From the NCBI GenBank assembly GCA_017621075.1, contig JAGATV010000037.1:55001-119000 (forward strand): a stretch of DNA of 64,000 nucleotides. Reading direction: 5' to 3'. The notes below the pieces were generated by a model. The model was given only the letters and a program-made list of their open reading frames with translations. It did not search any database and had not been told where the DNA came from. Origin of the DNA: Lachnospiraceae bacterium. GTDB taxonomy: Bacteria > Bacillota > Clostridia > Lachnospirales > Lachnospiraceae. Of this stretch, positions 19,502 to 29,620 are shown piece after piece. Position 1 is the stretch's first letter, and each line of letters opens with the position of its first letter. The position numbers and the translations under genes were made by a program.

Positions 19502-20803
19502 ATGAACCCCATGAAGAATAAAAAGCCGGAGCTTCTGATCCCGGCCAGCAGCCTGGAGGTCCTTAAGACCGCAGTGATCTTCGGTGCGGATGCTGTTTAC
19601 ATCGGCGGTGAAGCCTTTGGCCTGCGGGCGAAGGCCAAGAATTTTTCCATGGAGGAAATGGCGGAGGGAATCGCCTTTGCACATGCCCATGGAGTGAAAG
19701 TTTATGTGACGGCCAATATCCTTGCCCACAACGATGACCTGGAGGGGGCAAGGGTCTATTTTGAAGAGCTGAAAAATATGAAGCCGGAGCCGGCAGATGC
19801 GTTGATCATCTCCGATCCCGGGATGTTTACCATTGCTAAAGAGGTGTGGCCCGAGGTGGAGATACACATTTCCACCCAGGCAAATAACACCAACTATCAG
19901 ACCTATCTGTTCTGGTGGAAACAGGGTGCAAGGAGAGTGGTCTCTGCAAGAGAACTGTCCCTTAAGGAGATAAAGACTATCAGAGAACACATCCCGGAAG
20001 AGATGGAGATCGAAAGCTTCATTCACGGTGCTATGTGCATCTCCTATTCCGGAAGGTGTCTTCTGAGCAATTATTTTACGGGAAGGGATGCCAACAGGGG
20101 AGCCTGCACCCACCCCTGCCGCTGGAAGTATGCGGTGGTGGAAGAGACCAGGCCCGGGGAATATATGCCCGTCTATGAGAACGAGCGGGGGACTTACATC
20201 TTTAACTCCAAGGATCTGTGCATGATCGAACATATACCCGAGCTGACAGAGGCGGGGATCGACAGCTTAAAGATTGAGGGTCGTATGAAGACAGCCCTGT
20301 ATGTGGCGACAGTGGCCCGGACCTACCGCAGGGCCATTGATGATTATTTTACTTCTGAGGAAACTTATCGTGCCAATATGGACTGGTACAAAGCAGAGAT
20401 ATCCAAATGCACCTACCGTCAGTTTACCACGGGCTTTTACTTTGGCAAACCGGATGAGAACACCCAGATCTATGACAACAACACTTATGTCAATGAGTAT
20501 ATTTATCTGGGGATCGTGGAGGAGATCCGGGATTTTGGGCAGCAGGCGGCCGGCGGACAAAAGACGCAGGGCGGACAGCCGGCCGGTAAGCTGGCACGCA
20601 TCGAGCAGCGCAACAAGTTCTGTGTGGGCGATGTCATTGAGATCATGAAGCCGGACGGAACCAATGTGCCGGTGACGGTGGAAGCAATCTTCACAGAGGA
20701 AGGGGAGGCGGTGGACAGCGCACCCCATCCCAAGCAGGTCCTGTGGATAAAATTGTCCCGGGTGCCGCAGCATTATGATCTTTTGCGCCGCAAGAACGGG
20801 TAA
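19502..20803 (+). CDS. trhP: U32 family protein, probable tRNA hydroxylation protein TrhP
   Basis: 433-residue member of peptidase family U32. It begins [28 protein letters not shown] and contains the cluster-binding cysteine region [17 protein letters not shown] followed by GACTHPC, then [22 protein letters not shown]. Members such as TrhP/YrrO use prephenate-dependent chemistry to hydroxylate U34 of tRNA. The adjacent trmR-like methyltransferase supports that role over proteolysis. ATG 19502 has GGAG at 7 bases; an in-frame upstream ATG within trmR (19454) is disfavoured. A low-complexity Gly/Gln insert lies around residues 345-360. Confidence 0.85.
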   Translation: MNPMKNKKPELLIPASSLEVLKTAVIFGADAVYIGGEAFGLRAKAKNFSMEEMAEGIAFAHAHGVKVYVTANILAHNDDLEGARVYFEELKNMKPEPADALIISDPGMFTIAKEVWPEVEIHISTQANNTNYQTYLFWWKQGARRVVSARELSLKEIKTIREHIPEEMEIESFIHGAMCISYSGRCLLSNYFTGRDANRGACTHPCRWKYAVVEETRPGEYMPVYENERGTYIFNSKDLCMIEHIPELTEAGIDSLKIEGRMKTALYVATVARTYRRAIDDYFTSEETYRANMDWYKAEISKCTYRQFTTGFYFGKPDENTQIYDNNTYVNEYIYLGIVEEIRDFGQQAAGGQKTQGGQPAGKLARIEQRNKFCVGDVIEIMKPDGTNVPVTVEAIFTEEGEAVDSAPHPKQVLWIKLSRVPQHYDLLRRKNG

Positions 20804-20811
20804 AATATCCG

Positions 20812-20840
20812 TTGACCAAAACAGGGGCCTATTGTACAAT
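20812..20840 (+). promoter_or_regulatory. Promoter of the first glnN
   Basis: -35 TTGACC (20812-20817), 17 bases, -10 TACAAT (20835-20840) with an extended TG. It overlaps an in-frame TTG at 20812, which rules that out as the glnN start. Confidence 0.75.
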
Positions 20841-20898
20841 AGAAACCATGAATGACCTGAAAAATGCAGAGATGCAAAACGTGAAAGGAAACAGGAAA

Positions 20899-23010
20899 AT
20901 GCGTGAGGGTGTGAATGTAGAAGAGATTTTTGCCAGCAAGGTATTTACCCTGGGCAAGATGAAGGAGAGACTGCCTAAGAGCATCTATAAAGAGGTGGTC
21001 AAGGTCATGGACCAGGGCGGGGAGCTGTCCTTAGCCACTGCCGACGTGGTGGCCAAAGCCATGAAGGATTGGGCTGTGGAAAACGGCGCAACCCATTATA
21101 CTCACTGGTTCCAGCCGCTGACGGGCATCACGGCAGAGAAACATGACGCCTTTGTGACCCATCCCGATGCGGATGGCAGGATGATCATGGAGTTTTCCGG
21201 CAAGGAGCTGATAAAGGGTGAGCCGGATGCTTCTTCTTTCCCCTCCGGCGGACTGCGCGCTACTTTTGAGGCAAGGGGCTATACCACCTGGGATATCACA
21301 TCCCCGGCCTTTATCAAGGAGACGGCTACAGGTCCCACTCTTTGCATTCCCACGGCTTTCTGCTCTTATACGGGGGAGGCTCTTGACAAAAAAACACCTC
21401 TGCTGCGTTCCATGGAGGCCTTGAGCAAGCAGGCGATCCGCATTGTGCGCCTGTTCGGCAATACCGAGGCCAAGAAAGTGCTTCCTTCCGTGGGCGCAGA
21501 ACAGGAGTATTTCCTGGTGGATGCTAAGAAAGCGTTGCAGCGGGAGGACATCATTTTTGCCGGAAGGACCCTCTACGGGGCGCCTGCTCCCAAGGGTCAG
21601 GAAATGGATGACCATTATTTCGGTGTGATCAGAGAGCGTATCGGCGGCTTTATGCACGATGTAAATATTGAACTGTGGAAGCTGGGCGTTACTTCCAAGA
21701 CCCAGCACAACGAGGCGGCACCTGCACAGCATGAGGTAGCGCCCATTTATGAGTCTGCCAATGTGGCGGTAGACCACAATCAACTGGTGATGGAGACTTT
21801 AAAGCGCGTGGCCGGCAAACATGGTCTGCGCTGTATGCTACATGAGAAGCCTTTTGCCGGGGTGAACGGTTCCGGCAAGCACAATAACTGGTCCATCACA
21901 ACTGACAATGGTGTCAATTTGTTGGAGCCGGGCCAGACCCCCAACGAGAATATCCAGTTTTTACTGGTGCTTGCATGTATCATGAAGGCAGTGGACACTC
22001 ATGCGGACCTGCTGCGTCAGAGTGCATCCAACGTGGGCAATGACCATAGATTGGGCGGCTATGAGGCACCCCCTGCCATCATTTCCATTTTCCTGGGGGA
22101 ACAGCTTGAGGATGTGGTGGCACAGCTGGTGGAGACCGGCAAGGCCGATTCCCTGAAAGAAGGCGGCGTCCTGCGCACCGGTGTATCCACTCTTCCCGAT
22201 TTTGTGAAGGATGCCACCGACCGCAACCGTACTTCCCCCTTTGCGTTCACCGGCAATAAATTTGAATTCCGTATGGTGGGAAGCGAGGATTCCATCGGAA
22301 GCCCCAACACCACTTTGAATGCCATCGTGGCAGAGGCTTTCTGCGAGGCTGCAGACAGACTGGAGCAGGCAGAAGACTTTGACATGGCTGTGCACGATCT
22401 CATCAAGGAATACATGACAAAGCATCAGAGGATCATCTTCAACGGCAACGGTTACGCCAAGGAGTGGACGGAGGAAGCGGCCAGAAGGGGGCTTCCCAAT
22501 ATTCCTTCCATGGTGGAGGCAGTGGATACCCTTACCACTGAGAAGTCCATCCGCCTTTTCGAGAAATTTGGTATCTTTACCGAGGCGGAGCTGCGTTCCC
22601 GTGCGGAAGTCCTGTACGAGACTTATGCCAAGACCATCAATATCGAGGCCCTTACCATGATCGATATGGCAGATAAACAGATCATCCCTGCAGTCTTACG
22701 TTTCAGTAAGTCCCTGGCGGACACTGCACTGGCGGTGAAGGAGGCCGGCGGAGATGATTACGTTTCCACAAAACTGTTAAAGACCGTTACCGAAAAACTG
22801 TCCGAGACCAAGAAAGCGGCAGAACATCTTTTGGAGGTGGAAAAACAGGCTTCCTCCATGCCCAGGGGCAAAGAGCAGGCATTCTATTACCATGACGAGG
22901 TCATGACTGCCATGACCGCCCTAAGAAAGCCTGCAGACGAGCTGGAAAAGCTGGTGGACAAATCGTACTGGCCCTTCCCCACTTATGCCGATCTGCTGTT
23001 CGAGGTATAA
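20899..23010 (+). CDS. glnN: Glutamine synthetase III, copy 1
   Basis: Type III glutamine synthetase forms glutamine from glutamate, ammonia and ATP. From ATG 20899 the product is 703 residues, exactly the length of copy 2, and the alignment begins at the shared [24 protein letters not shown]. The GSIII N-terminal extension, catalytic core ([20 protein letters not shown]-like segment, [45 protein letters not shown]) and helical C-terminus are all present. Earlier in-frame starts (20812, 20848) lie in or at the promoter. Expressed from its own promoter. No terminator separates it from copy 2 except the hairpin in that gene's leader. Confidence 0.95.
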   Translation: MREGVNVEEIFASKVFTLGKMKERLPKSIYKEVVKVMDQGGELSLATADVVAKAMKDWAVENGATHYTHWFQPLTGITAEKHDAFVTHPDADGRMIMEFSGKELIKGEPDASSFPSGGLRATFEARGYTTWDITSPAFIKETATGPTLCIPTAFCSYTGEALDKKTPLLRSMEALSKQAIRIVRLFGNTEAKKVLPSVGAEQEYFLVDAKKALQREDIIFAGRTLYGAPAPKGQEMDDHYFGVIRERIGGFMHDVNIELWKLGVTSKTQHNEAAPAQHEVAPIYESANVAVDHNQLVMETLKRVAGKHGLRCMLHEKPFAGVNGSGKHNNWSITTDNGVNLLEPGQTPNENIQFLLVLACIMKAVDTHADLLRQSASNVGNDHRLGGYEAPPAIISIFLGEQLEDVVAQLVETGKADSLKEGGVLRTGVSTLPDFVKDATDRNRTSPFAFTGNKFEFRMVGSEDSIGSPNTTLNAIVAEAFCEAADRLEQAEDFDMAVHDLIKEYMTKHQRIIFNGNGYAKEWTEEAARRGLPNIPSMVEAVDTLTTEKSIRLFEKFGIFTEAELRSRAEVLYETYAKTINIEALTMIDMADKQIIPAVLRFSKSLADTALAVKEAGGDDYVSTKLLKTVTEKLSETKKAAEHLLEVEKQASSMPRGKEQAFYYHDEVMTAMTALRKPADELEKLVDKSYWPFPTYADLLFEV

Positions 23011-23037
23011 ATTTTTTGGGAAATTTAAAAATAATGG

Positions 23038-23066
23038 TTGCATTTTGAAATATTTTGCTGTATAGT
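23038..23066 (+). promoter_or_regulatory. Promoter of the second glnN
   Basis: -35 TTGCAT (23038-23043), 17 bases, -10 TATAGT (23061-23066). It would give a structured leader of about 120 bases. Confidence 0.6.
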
Positions 23067-23077
23067 AAGAAACCAAA

Positions 23078-23150
23078 GAGAGGCAACTCTCAAAAGAATA
23101 GTTCTGAATGGAAACGAAGGCGTTTACACGGATAGTGTAGCGCCTTTTTT
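23078..23150 (+). promoter_or_regulatory. Structured leader with terminator upstream of glnN copy 2
   Basis: After the promoter comes a small hairpin, GAGAG-GCAA-CTCTC (about 23078-23091). Then a terminator: AAGGCG..TACAC (23117-23129), short loop, GTGTA..CGCCTT (23135-23146) and a run of six T. The sequence AAAC-GAAGGC-GTTT (about 23112-23125) can form an alternative stem that takes away the left arm of the terminator, so this could be an attenuator. Its GGAAAC(G)AAGGCGTTT core recurs in the leader of the amino acid transporter operon at 46541. Confidence 0.6.
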
Positions 23151-23194
23151 GCGTTGGAACATTCGGACAGAACAATTTTAGGAGGGATTAGTTT

Positions 23195-25306
23195 ATGAGC
23201 GATGTATTGAACGTGGAAGAGATTTTTGCCAGCAAAGTATTCACGCTGGGCAAGATGAAAGAAAGACTGCCCAAGAGTGTTTACAAAGAAGTGAAGCGCA
23301 TCATGGATCAGGGCGGCGAGCTGTCCTTAGCTACCGCAGATGTAGTGGCAAAGGCTATGAAGGACTGGGCTGTGGAAAACGGCGCTACCCATTATACCCA
23401 CTGGTTCCAGCCATTGACAGGCATCACTGCTGAGAAGCATGATTCCTTTGTGACTCATCCCGATGCAGAGGGCAGGATGATCATGGAATTTTCCGGCAAG
23501 GAGCTGATAAAGGGGGAACCCGATGCTTCTTCCTTCCCTTCCGGCGGCCTTCGTGCTACTTTCGAGGCAAGAGGTTATACCGCATGGGATATCACTTCTC
23601 CCGCATTCCTGAAAGAGGATGCCACAGGTGTGATCCTCTGCATTCCCACTGCATTCTGTTCCTACAAGGGGGAAGCGCTGGATAAGAAGACTCCCCTGCT
23701 TCGTTCCATGGAGGCTGTCAGCGAGCAGGCGCTGAGGATCGTGCGCCTGTTTGGCAATACCGAGGCTACCAAGGTGGTTGCAAGTGTAGGACCTGAGCAG
23801 GAATACTTCCTGGTAGACAGAGAAAAATACTTACAGCGTCCCGATCTGATCTTTGCAGGACGCACCCTTTTCGGAGCGCCTGCTCCCAAGGGACAGGAGC
23901 TGGAGGATCACTATTTCGGAACCATCCGCGAGAGGATCGGTTCTTACATGAAGGATCTGAACGTAGAGCTGTGGAAGCTGGGCGTAACCGCAAAGACTCA
24001 GCATAATGAGGTTGCTCCTGCACAGCACGAGCTGGCTCCCATTTATGAGACTGCCAATATTGCCGTTGACCACAACCAGTTGGTGATGGAGACCATGAAG
24101 AAGGTTGCAGGACGCCATGGCATGACCTGTCTGCTTCATGAGAAGCCTTTTGCAGGTGTGAACGGCTCCGGTAAGCACAACAACTGGTCTTTGGGAACCG
24201 ACAATGGCGTGAACCTTTTGGACCCCGGCGATACTCCCAATGAAAATATCCAGTTTCTTCTGGTGTTGGCTTGTATCTTGAAGGCTGTTGACACTCATGC
24301 AGATCTGCTCCGCCAGAGTGCATCCGATGTGGGCAACGATCACAGACTGGGCGCTAACGAGGCACCTCCGGCCATCATTTCCGTGTTCCTGGGCGAACAG
24401 CTTGAGGATGTGGTAAAGCAGTTGGTGGAGACCGGCATGGCTGCACATTCCATCCAGGGCGGAAAGCTTTTGACAGGTGTATCTACCCTGCCCGATCTGG
24501 ATAAGGATGCGACGGACCGTAACAGGACCTCACCTTTTGCTTTCACCGGCAACAAGTTTGAGTTCCGTATGGTAGGAAGCGCTGATTCCATCGCAAGCCC
24601 CAACACCACTCTGAATGCGATCGTTGCAGAAGCTTTCTGCGAGGCTGCGGATGAGTTGGAAAAGGCAGAGGATTTTGATACTGCCGTACATGATCTGATC
24701 AAGAAATATCTGACTGAGCATCAGAGGATCATCTTTAACGGAAACGGCTACTCTGACGAGTGGGTGGCAGAAGCCGAGAGACGTGGACTTCCCAACATCA
24801 AGTCCATGGTAGAGGCATCCGCTACGCTGACCACCGACAAGGCGATCAAGCTGTTTGAAAAATTTGGCATCTTTACCAAGGCTGAGCTGGAGTCCCGTGA
24901 GGAGATCCTTTACGAAACCTACGCAAAGACCATCAATATCGAGGCTCTTACCATGATCGATATGGCAAAGAAGCAGATCCTCCCTGCAGTGATCCGCTAT
25001 ACCAAGTCCCTGGCAGATACCGTGATCGCAGTGAAGGAGGCAGGAGCCGATGCTTCCGTTCAGGCAGATGCCCTTTCCGAAGTTTCCGCAAAGCTGGCAG
25101 AGGCCAAGGCGGCCCTGGCTGTTTTGGAGGAGAAGGTTGCAAAGGCCGGGACCATCGAAGATCAGAAGGAGCAGGCATTCTTCTTCAAAGATGAAGTCCG
25201 CACTGCAATGGACAGCTTAAGAGCACCTGTGGATCAGTTGGAGATGCTGGTAGACAAGAGCGTATGGCCCATCCCTACCTACGGCGATCTGATCTTTGAG
25301 GTATAA
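23195..25306 (+). CDS. glnN: Glutamine synthetase III, copy 2
   Basis: 703 residues, equal in length to copy 1 and highly similar along its full length. It carries all GSIII core motifs ([61 protein letters not shown]). Divergence is highest in the C-terminal helical part (about residues 615-665, rich in Ala/Glu/Lys). AGGAGG precedes ATG 23195. Unlike copy 1 it sits behind a terminator-bearing leader, so the two copies are probably regulated differently. Base usage is smoother and more biased here, suggesting it may be the more highly expressed copy. Confidence 0.96.
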   Translation: MSDVLNVEEIFASKVFTLGKMKERLPKSVYKEVKRIMDQGGELSLATADVVAKAMKDWAVENGATHYTHWFQPLTGITAEKHDSFVTHPDAEGRMIMEFSGKELIKGEPDASSFPSGGLRATFEARGYTAWDITSPAFLKEDATGVILCIPTAFCSYKGEALDKKTPLLRSMEAVSEQALRIVRLFGNTEATKVVASVGPEQEYFLVDREKYLQRPDLIFAGRTLFGAPAPKGQELEDHYFGTIRERIGSYMKDLNVELWKLGVTAKTQHNEVAPAQHELAPIYETANIAVDHNQLVMETMKKVAGRHGMTCLLHEKPFAGVNGSGKHNNWSLGTDNGVNLLDPGDTPNENIQFLLVLACILKAVDTHADLLRQSASDVGNDHRLGANEAPPAIISVFLGEQLEDVVKQLVETGMAAHSIQGGKLLTGVSTLPDLDKDATDRNRTSPFAFTGNKFEFRMVGSADSIASPNTTLNAIVAEAFCEAADELEKAEDFDTAVHDLIKKYLTEHQRIIFNGNGYSDEWVAEAERRGLPNIKSMVEASATLTTDKAIKLFEKFGIFTKAELESREEILYETYAKTINIEALTMIDMAKKQILPAVIRYTKSLADTVIAVKEAGADASVQADALSEVSAKLAEAKAALAVLEEKVAKAGTIEDQKEQAFFFKDEVRTAMDSLRAPVDQLEMLVDKSVWPIPTYGDLIFEV

Positions 25307-25315
25307 ACAAAAAAG

Positions 25316-25344
25316 TTGCTTTTGCGCAAAAAGTATATTATAAT
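25316..25344 (+). promoter_or_regulatory. Promoter between glnN copy 2 and the glycosyltransferase
   Basis: -35 TTGCTT (25316-25321), 17 bases, perfect -10 TATAAT (25339-25344). Transcription would start near 25351, only about 10 bases before a strong terminator. Confidence 0.6.
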
Positions 25345-25359
25345 CCCTTATAAGGATTT

Positions 25360-25401
25360 GGCTGCATAAATTACATGCACTGTAATTTGTGCAGCCTTTT
25401 T
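25360..25401 (+). terminator. Strong intrinsic terminator after glnN copy 2
   Basis: 16-bp stem: GGCTGCATAAATTACA (25360-25375), loop TGCAC, TGTAATTTGTGCAGCC (25381-25396), then TTTTT. It ends glnN transcription. Because a promoter lies just upstream, it may also produce a very short RNA or attenuate the next gene. Confidence 0.92.
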
Positions 25402-25424
25402 GCTTTTGACAAAGGAATCTATAT

Positions 25425-27131
25425 GTGAGGGCGTTTTTGGTGAAAGAAAAAGAAATGCAGGCAAAAGGCAGAAAATTCTGGCTGGTGATACTGATACTGG
25501 CATTGGCGGCATATACCGTCAAAAATATTTTTGTGGGTGCGGATATCGATGAGGGCTACGGCATCATGGTGGGTTATCGTCTGGCAAAGGGTGACAGGCT
25601 CCTTTTGGAGATGTGGGAGCCCCATCAGACCTCGGCCATTTTTACGGCGCTGTTCATCAGACCATTTCTCTTGCTTACGGGCGGGGTGGATTTTTTGAAC
25701 CTGTACTTGAGAGTGGTATTTTTTATCGTGCATGGTCTGATCGCAGTTTTCTTTTACAGAACGCTCAGGCGCACCAAGCCTGATCTGGACAGGAACGGTG
25801 CTGTACTGATGGCCCTGCTGTTTTATGTGACTTCACCAAAAAGTATCTTTGTGCCGGAATACTCCAATCTGCATCTTTGGTTTTTTGTGCTGATGGTGCT
25901 GTGCCTGATGCGGTATTACTGCCCGGGATCGGCAGACCGCGGCAGACTGCGCTGCCTGATGTTGGCGGGGGCATGTCTGGCCTGCGATGTGCTGGCCTAT
26001 CCCAGCATGGCGGTGCTGTTTGTATTCTGCGTGGTTTTTATCCTCTTAAGACCTGTGGGCAGCCGATGGAAGGAATGCCTGGTATATGCAGCCCCCTGTG
26101 TCCTCGGTGCGGCAGTATTTTTGGGATATCTGCTCAGCTACATGGAACCGGGACAGATCTTGGAGACGGTGCAGTATGTGTTGGGGGAAAGCTCCCACCA
26201 GGTGCCTCTTTTGACAAAACTTCTGGACTGGGCGGGAAGCTTTGGCCGGATGGCTGTTTTGATGATCGGTGCAGCAGGTATTGCATGGGTGTTGAAAAAG
26301 GTGTTTCCCGGATGGAAAGTGCCATTCTCTCTGTGGACATTTTTGGTTTTGATGGTCTTTCAGGTGGGGTTCTGGCTTTTTGGCAGCTTTAATGCCATTC
26401 ATCCCCAGATCCTCTATCCGGCTGTCTCCCTGGCAGGCATTGTGTGCTATTGCAGGTCCGGAAAAAGAGAAAAGGCAGGATTTTATGTGATCCTGCTTAC
26501 GTTTGTAAGTTATTTCGCGGTGCTGGCACTGTCCAACTGGTCCCCCATCCTGCTAAATCCTTATCTCTTCATGGGAATGGTGGGCGGACTTTTGTGTTGG
26601 TCTTCCTATCTGGAAGCTCATGCCGGAGAGTACAAAAAGGGTCTGCTGTCACTTCTGTGCCTGATCCTGGTGCTTGGCAATGTTTTCGGGTATTGTTATC
26701 TGATCATCGGCGGAGATGAGAGCCACAGCCCTATCTACAACGTGAGAGGCTATAACCACCGGGGATTGAGAGCCGGTATCTTCACCAGCTATATGACGGC
26801 ATACCGTTACAACCAGAATGCAGAGATCTGGGCCGAAGCCGTGCCGGAGGGAAGCAGGGTGCTCTATGTGGGGCCGTCCCAGTTCTATTGTATGCTGGGA
26901 GACTGCATCCAGTCCTGCCCCGACACCATATCTTCCCTGGTATACGATGAGCGCCTGACCGAGTACTGGAAGCGCAATCCTGACAGATACCCGGATGTGG
27001 TAGTGGTGGAGAGCTGGTTTGGCGAGATCAGGACGGTGGAGGAAGACAGCTTCATCATGCAGTGGATCCGCAATGATTTTAAGCCCTCCAAAGTGGTGGA
27101 ATATCCCTATATTACGGTATTTTATCAATAA
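25425..27131 (+). CDS. GT-C type membrane glycosyltransferase
   Basis: 568-residue polytopic membrane protein with 10 or more hydrophobic segments and a C-terminal extracytoplasmic part. Near the start ADIDEGYGIMVGYRLAKGD...WEPHQT carries the acidic Asp/Glu pair in the first outer loop typical of the PMT/ArnT (GT39/GT83) family, which uses polyprenyl-phosphate sugars. The acceptor is unknown. GTG 25425 is taken as start because AAAGGA (25411-25416) stands 8 bases before it; GTG 25440 and ATG 25455 are alternatives. Confidence 0.78.
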   Translation: MRAFLVKEKEMQAKGRKFWLVILILALAAYTVKNIFVGADIDEGYGIMVGYRLAKGDRLLLEMWEPHQTSAIFTALFIRPFLLLTGGVDFLNLYLRVVFFIVHGLIAVFFYRTLRRTKPDLDRNGAVLMALLFYVTSPKSIFVPEYSNLHLWFFVLMVLCLMRYYCPGSADRGRLRCLMLAGACLACDVLAYPSMAVLFVFCVVFILLRPVGSRWKECLVYAAPCVLGAAVFLGYLLSYMEPGQILETVQYVLGESSHQVPLLTKLLDWAGSFGRMAVLMIGAAGIAWVLKKVFPGWKVPFSLWTFLVLMVFQVGFWLFGSFNAIHPQILYPAVSLAGIVCYCRSGKREKAGFYVILLTFVSYFAVLALSNWSPILLNPYLFMGMVGGLLCWSSYLEAHAGEYKKGLLSLLCLILVLGNVFGYCYLIIGGDESHSPIYNVRGYNHRGLRAGIFTSYMTAYRYNQNAEIWAEAVPEGSRVLYVGPSQFYCMLGDCIQSCPDTISSLVYDERLTEYWKRNPDRYPDVVVVESWFGEIRTVEEDSFIMQWIRNDFKPSKVVEYPYITVFYQ

Positions 27132-27165
27132 CAAAAATTTTTGCAGAAATTTTGTAAATTAGGTA

Positions 27166-27194
27166 TTGCAAAATGAAAATACTTCGTGTATAAT
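27166..27194 (+). promoter_or_regulatory. Promoter of tRNA-Gln
   Basis: -35 TTGCAA (27166-27171), 17 bases, perfect -10 TATAAT (27189-27194), 20 bases before the tRNA. Confidence 0.75.
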
Positions 27195-27214
27195 ACATCA
27201 AGTAGTGCAAAGAT

Positions 27215-27286
27215 AGGGCTATCGCCAAACGGTAAGGCAACGGACTCTGACTCCGTCATTTCAAGGTTCGAATCCTTGTAGCCCTG
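27215..27286 (+). tRNA. tRNA-Gln (anticodon CTG)
   Basis: 72-base cloverleaf: acceptor AGGGCTA (27215-27221) with TAGCCCT (27279-27285), discriminator G; D arm GCC/GGC; anticodon stem CGGA/TCCG around loop CTCTGAC giving anticodon CTG; T arm CAAGG-TTCGAAT-CCTTG. CCA is not encoded. It is a single gene rather than part of a tRNA cluster. A glutamine tRNA close to two glutamine synthetase genes is probably coincidence. Confidence 0.95.
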
Positions 27287-27345
27287 CTCTGATAATCACA
27301 TACGAGCAGGAAGCGCTTGTATGTTGCAGGGGTTGCCCTGCTGTC

Positions 27346-27380
27346 AAAATCTCATGAGCTGATGTTCATGAGATTTTTTT
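27346..27380 (+). terminator. Terminator of the tRNA-Gln transcript
   Basis: AAATCTCATGA (27347-27357), 8-base loop, TCATGAGATTT (27366-27376), and a seven-base T-run. It ends about 90 bases after the tRNA. Confidence 0.9.
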
Positions 27381-27419
27381 GCAACTTTTTACCATTGTTA
27401 TCATGAGGATAAAACTGTA

Positions 27420-29513
27420 ATGAAAAGAACCCACATTATACTTGCTGCCATAGCGGTCCTTATTATCCTGGCATGCTGTAAACTGCTTCCCGTCTCCGAA
27501 AACGGAGACGTGCTTTTGATTGACAGCCCTGCCGATCTGACGGAATTTGCAAGGAATGTGAACCGGGGAACGGATTATGCCGGTGTCCATGTGATCCTGA
27601 CAGGGGATCTGGATATGGAAGGCATCACGGATTTCGTACCTATCGGCGTTTATGGTGGGGAACACTATTTTCATGGGGTATTTGACGGACAGGGGCATAC
27701 CATCCGCAATCTTTCCATCGTACAGGAGGGGGAGGATGCCAATATCGGCCTGTTTGGCTCTCTGGGAGGCACAGTCTGCAATCTCATCATGGAGGATTGT
27801 TACATAGAGGGCGCGGCCTGCGGAGTGATCTGCAGCGTGGCGTCAGAGGAAGGGGATGCCGGGATCTTGAACTGCTCCATCCAAAATGTGACGGTGAATG
27901 CCCTGTATACGGATATCATTGGAGGCCAGTTCTACGGAACGGTGGAGAACTGTGTCATTGATGGGAAGGGCAATGTGGAAGAACTGAACGGAAAGCTGCG
28001 TGAGCTTTCCGAAGAGATACACAGGATCCCCATGAACGTGTGGGAGATGCAGGATGGAAAGGCGACACTGTCAAAGGTCCAGACGGTTTTCCCCAAAGAG
28101 ATCACTTTGAAGCTCTCCGATTCTTATCAGGGAGAGCTGATCCCCTGTTACTGCGCCCGGGAGGACAAGTATGTCTTCTGTATGCCCAGCGGATCCTGGG
28201 CAGGCACCGGAAAGCTGACGGTGACATTTCCGGACGGCACGAAAGAAGAACGGGAAGTGGCGTTCCCTGAGGGGGAGGAACTTTGCGTGGAAAAGGAAGG
28301 GCTGATCTATACCTTCCGCTTCCTCGGGAGCGAGCATACGCCGGCAGTGTTTTTGGATACCCATGCGGCATGGGGGCGGGATTATCTGGAACTGTCCAAA
28401 GAAAATTTCCTGCCGGGGATCGTCCAGATCCTGGATGAAAACGGGAAGCTGTCCTATATCGGCAATCTGGAACAGATCAAGGGAAGAGGAAATGACTCCT
28501 GGAAAGAGGAAAAAAAGGGATTCGGCTTTAAGCTGACGGAGGCCCAGAACCTGTTGGGACTGGGCGCGGCCAAGGATTTTGTGCTACTGCCGGGCTATCG
28601 GGATGCCTCGCTGTTAAGCTATCAGGTGGTGTGGGATCTGTGCCGTGAGATGGATTGGGAATATGCGCCGGAATCCTGTTTTGTGCAGTTGTATATCAAC
28701 GGTGAGTACCGGGGACTCTATTTCATGACCGAGAAGATGGAGGCGGGAGAACTGCGCATTCCCATCAAAGAGACAAGGAAGCCGGAAAGCGGTTATCTCT
28801 TCGAGCTTGACAATGTGGACTGTGCCGATGATGAGATCCACTTTGAGACGGATCAGGGAAATACTTATATCATAAAAGCTCCCGTGATCGCCACCAAAGA
28901 GCAGGTGGACTGCTGCAGAGAACTTTGGAATGATTTTGAAAATGCCCTGTACAGTGAGGACGGCTATAACGAGAAGGGCGGGTACTATGCGGATTATGTG
29001 GACCTGGATTCTTTGGCATCCCTGTGGATGTTCTATGAGCTGAACGGGGAGTACAGTGTCGCCAGCAGCGTCTTTTTCTATAAGGATGCCGAGGGGGAGG
29101 GGGACGGAAAACTCCATGCCCTGTATCCCTGGGATGTGGAACATTCCTTTGTGAATATGGGGATGGTCACAGACCGGATGCTTTTGAATACCGCAGGGGA
29201 TTCCTCCAACAAACTGTGGATCGCCATGGCCTCCCATGAGGATTTCACAGAGAAGGTCCGGGAAAAGTGGGAGAAAATGTTCCTGCCGGCCCTTCAGAAG
29301 CTTTTGGATGAGGAGACGGGGGTCAATCCCCGGGGTGTCAGCAGCATTTCCTATTATGGGGAATATTTTAGCGAGGCATCGGCCATGAATGAATTTTTGT
29401 GGGGGGAGGAACAGAGCCTTTCCCTCAAGGGAGAGCAGATCCGATACTGGCTTGAGACCAGAATCCCGTATTTGAATGAAAATCTTGGAAAGAAGGAATT
29501 TTTCCGGGAATAG
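27420..29513 (+). CDS. Secreted CotH-family protein with GLUG-like N-terminal region
   Basis: 697-residue exported protein. An N-terminal hydrophobic segment (residues 5-20, ending in Ala-Cys-Cys) suggests a signal peptide or lipoprotein anchor. Residues about 30-170 resemble GLUG-type beta-helix repeats (FHGVFDGQGHTIRNLSI, IGLFGSLGGTVCNLIM). From about residue 310 it matches CotH (PF08757): IKGRGNDSWKEEKKGFGFKL, GAAKDFVLLPGYRDASLLSY, LYINGEYRGLYFMTEKME. CotH is a spore-coat protein kinase in Bacillus, but many clostridial members are surface proteins, often tied to cellulosome-like complexes. Stands alone after tRNA-Gln. Confidence 0.82.
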   Translation: MKRTHIILAAIAVLIILACCKLLPVSENGDVLLIDSPADLTEFARNVNRGTDYAGVHVILTGDLDMEGITDFVPIGVYGGEHYFHGVFDGQGHTIRNLSIVQEGEDANIGLFGSLGGTVCNLIMEDCYIEGAACGVICSVASEEGDAGILNCSIQNVTVNALYTDIIGGQFYGTVENCVIDGKGNVEELNGKLRELSEEIHRIPMNVWEMQDGKATLSKVQTVFPKEITLKLSDSYQGELIPCYCAREDKYVFCMPSGSWAGTGKLTVTFPDGTKEEREVAFPEGEELCVEKEGLIYTFRFLGSEHTPAVFLDTHAAWGRDYLELSKENFLPGIVQILDENGKLSYIGNLEQIKGRGNDSWKEEKKGFGFKLTEAQNLLGLGAAKDFVLLPGYRDASLLSYQVVWDLCREMDWEYAPESCFVQLYINGEYRGLYFMTEKMEAGELRIPIKETRKPESGYLFELDNVDCADDEIHFETDQGNTYIIKAPVIATKEQVDCCRELWNDFENALYSEDGYNEKGGYYADYVDLDSLASLWMFYELNGEYSVASSVFFYKDAEGEGDGKLHALYPWDVEHSFVNMGMVTDRMLLNTAGDSSNKLWIAMASHEDFTEKVREKWEKMFLPALQKLLDEETGVNPRGVSSISYYGEYFSEASAMNEFLWGEEQSLSLKGEQIRYWLETRIPYLNENLGKKEFFRE

Positions 29514-29620
29514 CGTCCCGGACCCCATTTTACTTTTACAAATGGACAATCTTGTGATAAGCTATGTGATAGAGTGGAAACGGCAGGGAGTCCTGCCTTA
29601 GGAGAAAGGAAACAGATCGG

